From contig CM021315.1 of NCBI GenBank assembly GCA_010645155.1, forward strand, positions 3,256,168-3,320,167: a stretch of 64,000 nucleotides of DNA, in the 5' to 3' direction. Origin of the DNA: Tigriopus japonicus. Its lineage: Eukaryota > Arthropoda > Copepoda > Harpacticoida > Harpacticidae. Shown here one piece after another: positions 61,101-64,000 of the stretch. The position numbers were made by a program, and so were the translations under genes. Positions within the stretch are counted from its first letter, which is position 1. Each line of letters opens with the position of its first letter. The notes beneath the pieces are model-generated. The model searched no databases, was not told where the DNA came from, and saw only the letters and a list, made by a program, of their open reading frames with translations.

Positions 61101-62367
61101 GACGAATAAAGACGAAAAAAGACGAATAAGTTTATTCGTCTAAAGTTCCTGTCCCTAGTGATCAATTTCCAGCAAACCAGTCCGTGTACTGTTTTAACAA
61201 CCAATCGGTCGGTCGATTGACATCCAGTAGTTTAGATATCTACGCATGTTCCTTGCTAATAATCGGATTCCAAAAATTAAGAAAAAAAAAGAAAACAAAA
61301 AGGGTCTACATGGGCGTCATTTCCCTAGAGTGTTCTCTTTTGCTGGCAATTATAGAAACGCCTCATAAAAGAAATATTAAAGTTGCAAGCCTTTCAAATG
61401 ATTCGTAGCAAATTGAAATCTTGCAGAAGTAAAAACGCCTAACCTTGTAGTACCTACCTTGTATATTTCTGTTTGAATATTAGACCAACCATTAAAAAGA
61501 TAGAAAATGCAGGCTAGAAGCCATTTCTGGCTACCATAAAAATGGGAATACAAGACCATGAACAAACTGCCCTAAATTGCGCATTTTCTATGTGTGGGAT
61601 CGGACGTACATTTAGGCTCAAGTTCCGGTTGAATCCCCAAAGCTTCTTGAGCCACAATAAAAAATGTGGTCAAATTGGAATTCATTTGCATTCTAAGCTC
61701 AAATATTGCAGAACTTTTCGACCTTCAGAAATACTATCTGAAAACGTTTCTTTTGGAACCTATCTCCAAACTTTTAACACGACACATTCTCCCACATATT
61801 TCCTACTTCCGTGTTCAAACAAAGTTGATTTGATCTCTATCTAGTATATCTGAACATAGTAACTCATCCACTTAACTATTTTTTCACGTTTCTTTCCTTT
61901 CCTAGAGTTTTGAACTAATATTTCATTTTACCTAATCAAATTCAAAACCATTCAAATGAAACCATTCTCATAAATATCCAATCACTTAATCAAAAAATGT
62001 AGCTTCTTTTCTTCTTTGGAACAAAATATGTCTTAAAGTTCTTCCCGTTCCAATTTGAGAGAATTCAAGCTGAACTTCAAATACCAAGCAAAGATTAACC
62101 TAAATGCATGTTAATCCTAGAAATGTCATATCATCGGGTGTTCACTTTCCAGATTTTGTGTCAAGGCATTGCCTGAACAATGGCCGATGGTTCAGCTGCA
62201 AATCCGCTTCCCAGGATCAACTTAATACCACTGCTACAGTCCTTGTGGACAACGATACCGGCTGGACCAACTTCAGCTCTTGCCTCACCGAGTCCACTCG
62301 AAAGCTCATGAAGGACTTAAACTACGAGGCAGGGTGCCCAAAGGATAACTTGCAAGACGACAGCGAG
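55036..62367 (+). CDS. Class B (secretin-family) GPCR, hormone-receptor ectodomain exons; 3' part beyond window
   Basis: Class B GPCRs bind peptide hormones through an N-terminal domain with three disulfides and signal mainly through Gs/cAMP at the plasma membrane; arthropod members include DH31, DH44 and PDF receptors. Three exons, 55036-55176, 56417-56530 and 62153-62367, join with matching phase (1 and 1). The six domain cysteines are visible in order: TKC, SFC, FICW, LPC, RHC and FSSC. The joined sequence contains VYDGFICWPATPAGQN and CLNNGRWF, then GWTNFSSC, the family signatures. C4-C5 spacing is 16 residues, as in calcitonin-type receptors. N-glycosylation sites NTT and NFS are present. 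The last exon ends in phase 0 at GTATGA, so the seven-helix region should follow right of 64000. No signal peptide is visible; the start may be the ATG at 55044 or lie in an upstream exon. Which receptor subtype is not decidable here. Confidence 0.8.
55177..56416 (+). other. Class B GPCR intron (1.2 kb)
   Basis: Contains CCGAAGCC/GGTAGGCTAAACTGGAAACG remnants (about 55570-56040) of the CCGAAACC-rich hAT-like family. Confidence 0.6.
56417..56530 (+). CDS. Class B GPCR exon with cysteines 2-4
   Basis: Acceptor TTCGTTTCAG, donor GTGAGA. 114 bases, phase 1 to 1. Encodes PSFCPSVYDGFICWPATPAG and then QNVALPCPKGVPGLVEN. DG.ICWP.TPAG is the hallmark of the domain. Confidence 0.88.
57064..57163. repeat. 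100-bp near-perfect palindrome, copy 2
   Basis: Same ends (GAGGCTAG...CTAGCCTC), same length and same stem core (AAGATCGATCTTGAGATCG) as 22915-23014, with a handful of substitutions. No target duplication. Lies inside the GPCR intron. Confidence 0.92.
57552..57592 (-). mobile_element. Very short LINE 3'-end relic
   Basis: AGCTACAGAGAATGCGAGTC + CCTG resembles the inverted tail GCTACAAGGAATGGGATTCTC. Weak. Confidence 0.3.
57725..60150. repeat. Cluster of GTAATTGTAATTAATTAC-type repeats
   Basis: Motifs TTGTAATTAATTAC recur at about 57760, 57830, 58340-58480, 59825-59890 and 60055-60145, often inverted. They look like subterminal repeats of one or more non-autonomous elements whose ends I could not fix. 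A hAT-like end AAGGGTCGGCAACCTG occurs at about 57909. Confidence 0.5.
60180..61157. mobile_element. hAT-like element with GACGAATAAA subterminal repeats, perfect TSD GTGATCAA
   Basis: Ends TAGGGACAGGAAGTTTAGAC and (inverted) TAGGGACAGGAACTTTAGAC. GTGATCAA duplicated exactly at 60172-60179 and 61158-61165. More than fifteen TAGACGAATAAA/GACGAAAAAA units lie in both arms, in the same orientation rather than inverted, except at the extreme right end. Contains the nested MITE 60436-60603. Confidence 0.9.
60436..60603. mobile_element. Small palindromic MITE nested in the GACGAATAAA element
   Basis: Ends GAGGACATTAAACCAAGCTT and (inverted) GAGGATTTTAAACCAAGCTT, flanked by TA on both sides. The other copy is at 2569-2721. 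Confidence 0.8.
62153..62367 (+). CDS. Class B GPCR exon with cysteines 5-6
   Basis: Acceptor CACTTTCCAG, donor GTATGA. 215 bases. Begins by completing an Asn codon, then FVSRHCLNNGRWFSC, an insert with two possible glycosylation sites, GWTNFSSC, and a linker LTESTRKLMKDLNYEAGC towards the first helix. An extra cysteine (RWFSC) and one in the linker are beyond the usual six. Confidence 0.85.
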
Positions 62368-62967
62368 GTATGAGCATAGAGTGCCAAACACAAGAATCTT
62401 GGCCGTAAGGTTGGATCGTGTTCTATGTTAAACATGGGAGTTGACAGCTGATTGTTTACATACTCGTGTCCTCAAGTAGTGAGGGGGAAGCAAATACACT
62501 GTATTTGGAACACCGATTTTACTTGTTCCATACTTGTTGAAACTAAGAAGGAATTACATTGAATAGGCGTGGGTGCTCTTACTGATAATACATCTTAAAG
62601 TGCTGTTTGTTACGTGACACATTTTAAATAGAAATTTGAGACTGACTTTGGCATCATAGATGGACAATATCTGTGACTTTGAAGTGTGTCTCCAATTTTG
62701 ACATAAAATGTGTCATGTACAGTAATTGCAACTTCAAGGAAGAGAGCCCTGCAATGGTCCATGGAGAGGATTTTTTAGTGGTATTGTTTTAGAGTGTTGG
62801 TGCTAGGGTTGGAGGGTTGAGCCTTGCCTGGCCATCAAAGCCAGTCATGACATTGTTTCATCTAATTGTTCCAATGGGCAATCTCATGTCCGGAATCAGA
62901 ACGATTCTCCATCTGTGGATGTGAATTAGCATCTAAAAGTTTCCTTGATTCCTTGAGAAAGTTCAGG

Positions 62968-63033
62968 GAGGAGAATCAAACCTGGGAGCTCTCACTATTG
63001 GAAACTGCGTTAACCATAACGCCATGTCTCCTC
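62968..63033 (-). pseudogene. tRNA-like relic (SINE head or tRNA pseudogene)
   Basis: On the minus strand GACATGGCGTTATGGTTAAC resembles a D-arm/A box, and CCAGGTTTGATTCTCC, 38 bases on, resembles a T-arm/B box. Stems are imperfect. It lies just downstream of a LINE tail on the same strand. Confidence 0.4.
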
Positions 63034-63056
63034 TCTTTAAACTGGTTGCTTTGGTT

Positions 63057-63220
63057 GCGGTTTTTTACTACCGCTACAAGGAATGTGATTCTTTACAAAC
63101 AATAAATCATAAATACAATAATTTTAACACTTAGCATTTATATGATACTTAATCTACCAACAAGTTACCCCTAAATAGTGGGTTGATCAGGAATAGTATT
63201 AGCAAGGAATTGTTTTGTTG
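63057..63220 (-). mobile_element. LINE 3'-end fragment
   Basis: Minus-strand ...CTGATCAACCCACTAT...TTGGTAGATTAAGTATCATA... CATTCCTTGTAGCGGTAGTA matches the end of the long copy at 47330-47490. Confidence 0.82.
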
Positions 63221-64000
63221 TTGTGAACAGTTTCTATAAGCAAAATCTAACAAAAAGAAAATAGGGAGATGTACAATTATTGACAGCTTATTAATGCCTA
63301 CCTCATTCATTCCAAGAACTTCAACTTCCTACAAACTTCCAAAATTACACTCAATCTACATCCCAAGTGTTTTCTTGTGAATCACTAGAAGGCTCTTACA
63401 ATTGTGCAGAGTATCACAATCCCTTGGTTGAAGTAGCGAAGACCATTCAAGTATCATTTTCCTCAGAACCTGCTCTTTTTCCGAGTTGCCAATCAGTTCA
63501 AGGGAGTTCTGGTGCAGAAATGTAACTTTTCCAGGAAATGTTGTATGTAGCCTTGCATGAGCACGAAAAACTGATTTTATCCGACTGTTTGCTCTGCATA
63601 TCAATTTATGAAAGTCTTCGTGTGATTGCTGGCAAACATCTTGAGGTCAATACTTTGTGCGAAAGTAAAAACGCAAAGGCAATGAAGCAAAATGATACTT
63701 TTTGAAAAAGAAATAAAGATAAAGAGAAGAAGAATTAAGATTTTGGAAGACATTTCCCAATTCAAAGCTGCACTACTATACAAAAGAAAAATTTCTTTCG
63801 CTTGCTAGCGCTATCCTGAGTTTTGAGAGCTTCACGTAACAATTTGACCCTTTCTTGTGACTAATTTGTCTTCATTTACACCATCCTAAATCTAAAAATC
63901 ATCTTGTTGAAGTTAAGAAATCTTTTAGGAAAACTTCGAAAGGTTCAATTTTGAACTTTACACAAATTCAATGGCTTTATAAGCTTTGTTCATATCAGAT

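Larger units (their letters stand above)
56531..62152 (+). other. Class B GPCR intron (5.6 kb), loaded with mobile elements
   Basis: Holds the 100-bp palindrome copy 2, a TAATTAC repeat cluster and the nested GACGAATAAA element, all listed separately. No further exon recognised between the two ectodomain exons, and the phase match says none is needed. Confidence 0.65.
62368..64000. other. Start of next GPCR intron; LINE tail and tRNA-like relic, otherwise nothing recognised
   Basis: The minus-strand frame at 63356-63604 (82 codons) is not recognisable. No transmembrane exon of the receptor is visible before the window ends. Confidence 0.5.

Noticed and set aside
62104..62152. ATG-initiated start for the receptor exon at 62.1 kb
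   Set aside because: The CAG acceptor at 62151-62152 matches the phase of the upstream exon, and the cysteine spacing only fits after splicing.
63356..63604. 82-codon minus-strand frame near the right end
   Set aside because: No recognisable family; lies upstream of a LINE tail on the same strand, but I could not link it to the LINE protein.

Overview
This is a repeat-rich, AT-rich window of an animal nuclear genome. Genes are split into short exons by canonical GT-AG introns of up to several kilobases, and transposon debris fills the rest. The gene content (melted, a Ttd14-type protein, a class B peptide-hormone receptor) points to an arthropod. A crustacean such as a copepod is my guess from the intron and repeat style; nothing in the sequence fixes the species. 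No bacterial or viral genes were seen.

Layout. (1) 278-869 (+): the last three exons of melted, encoding its C-terminal PH domain. (2) 4354-20337 (-): a complete eight-exon gene for a Ttd14-type (TRPL translocation defect 14) P-loop and lipid-binding protein, convergent with melted. I assembled it exon by exon; all seven junctions are GT-AG with matching phase and give a 465-residue protein. Possible 5'UTR exons lie at 20338-20690 and near 25537-25700. (3) 25.8-40.2 kb: no intact gene; transposon relics and one decayed coding segment at about 30.9-31.4 kb. (4) 40293-40711: a less AT-rich block ending in a GTAAGT donor, a candidate first exon of unknown ownership. (5) 45.4-47.5 kb (+): the longest copy of a non-LTR retrotransposon, broken by frameshift and stop codons. 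At least six shorter 3'-end copies are scattered through the window. (6) 55036-62367 (+): three exons of a class B (secretin-family) GPCR encoding its cysteine-rich hormone-binding ectodomain; the seven-helix part must lie beyond the right edge.

Mobile DNA. Twelve short non-autonomous elements look like hAT derivatives; most show exact or near-exact 8-bp target duplications. Two copies of another family have 4-bp duplications and CAC...GTG ends, as in Chapaev/CMC elements. One Tc1/mariner relic is folded back on itself. A 100-bp near-perfect palindrome occurs twice. Several elements are nested in one another.

The three host genes do not form an operon. In Drosophila, melted and Ttd14 both act in photoreceptors, but their adjacency here may be coincidence.
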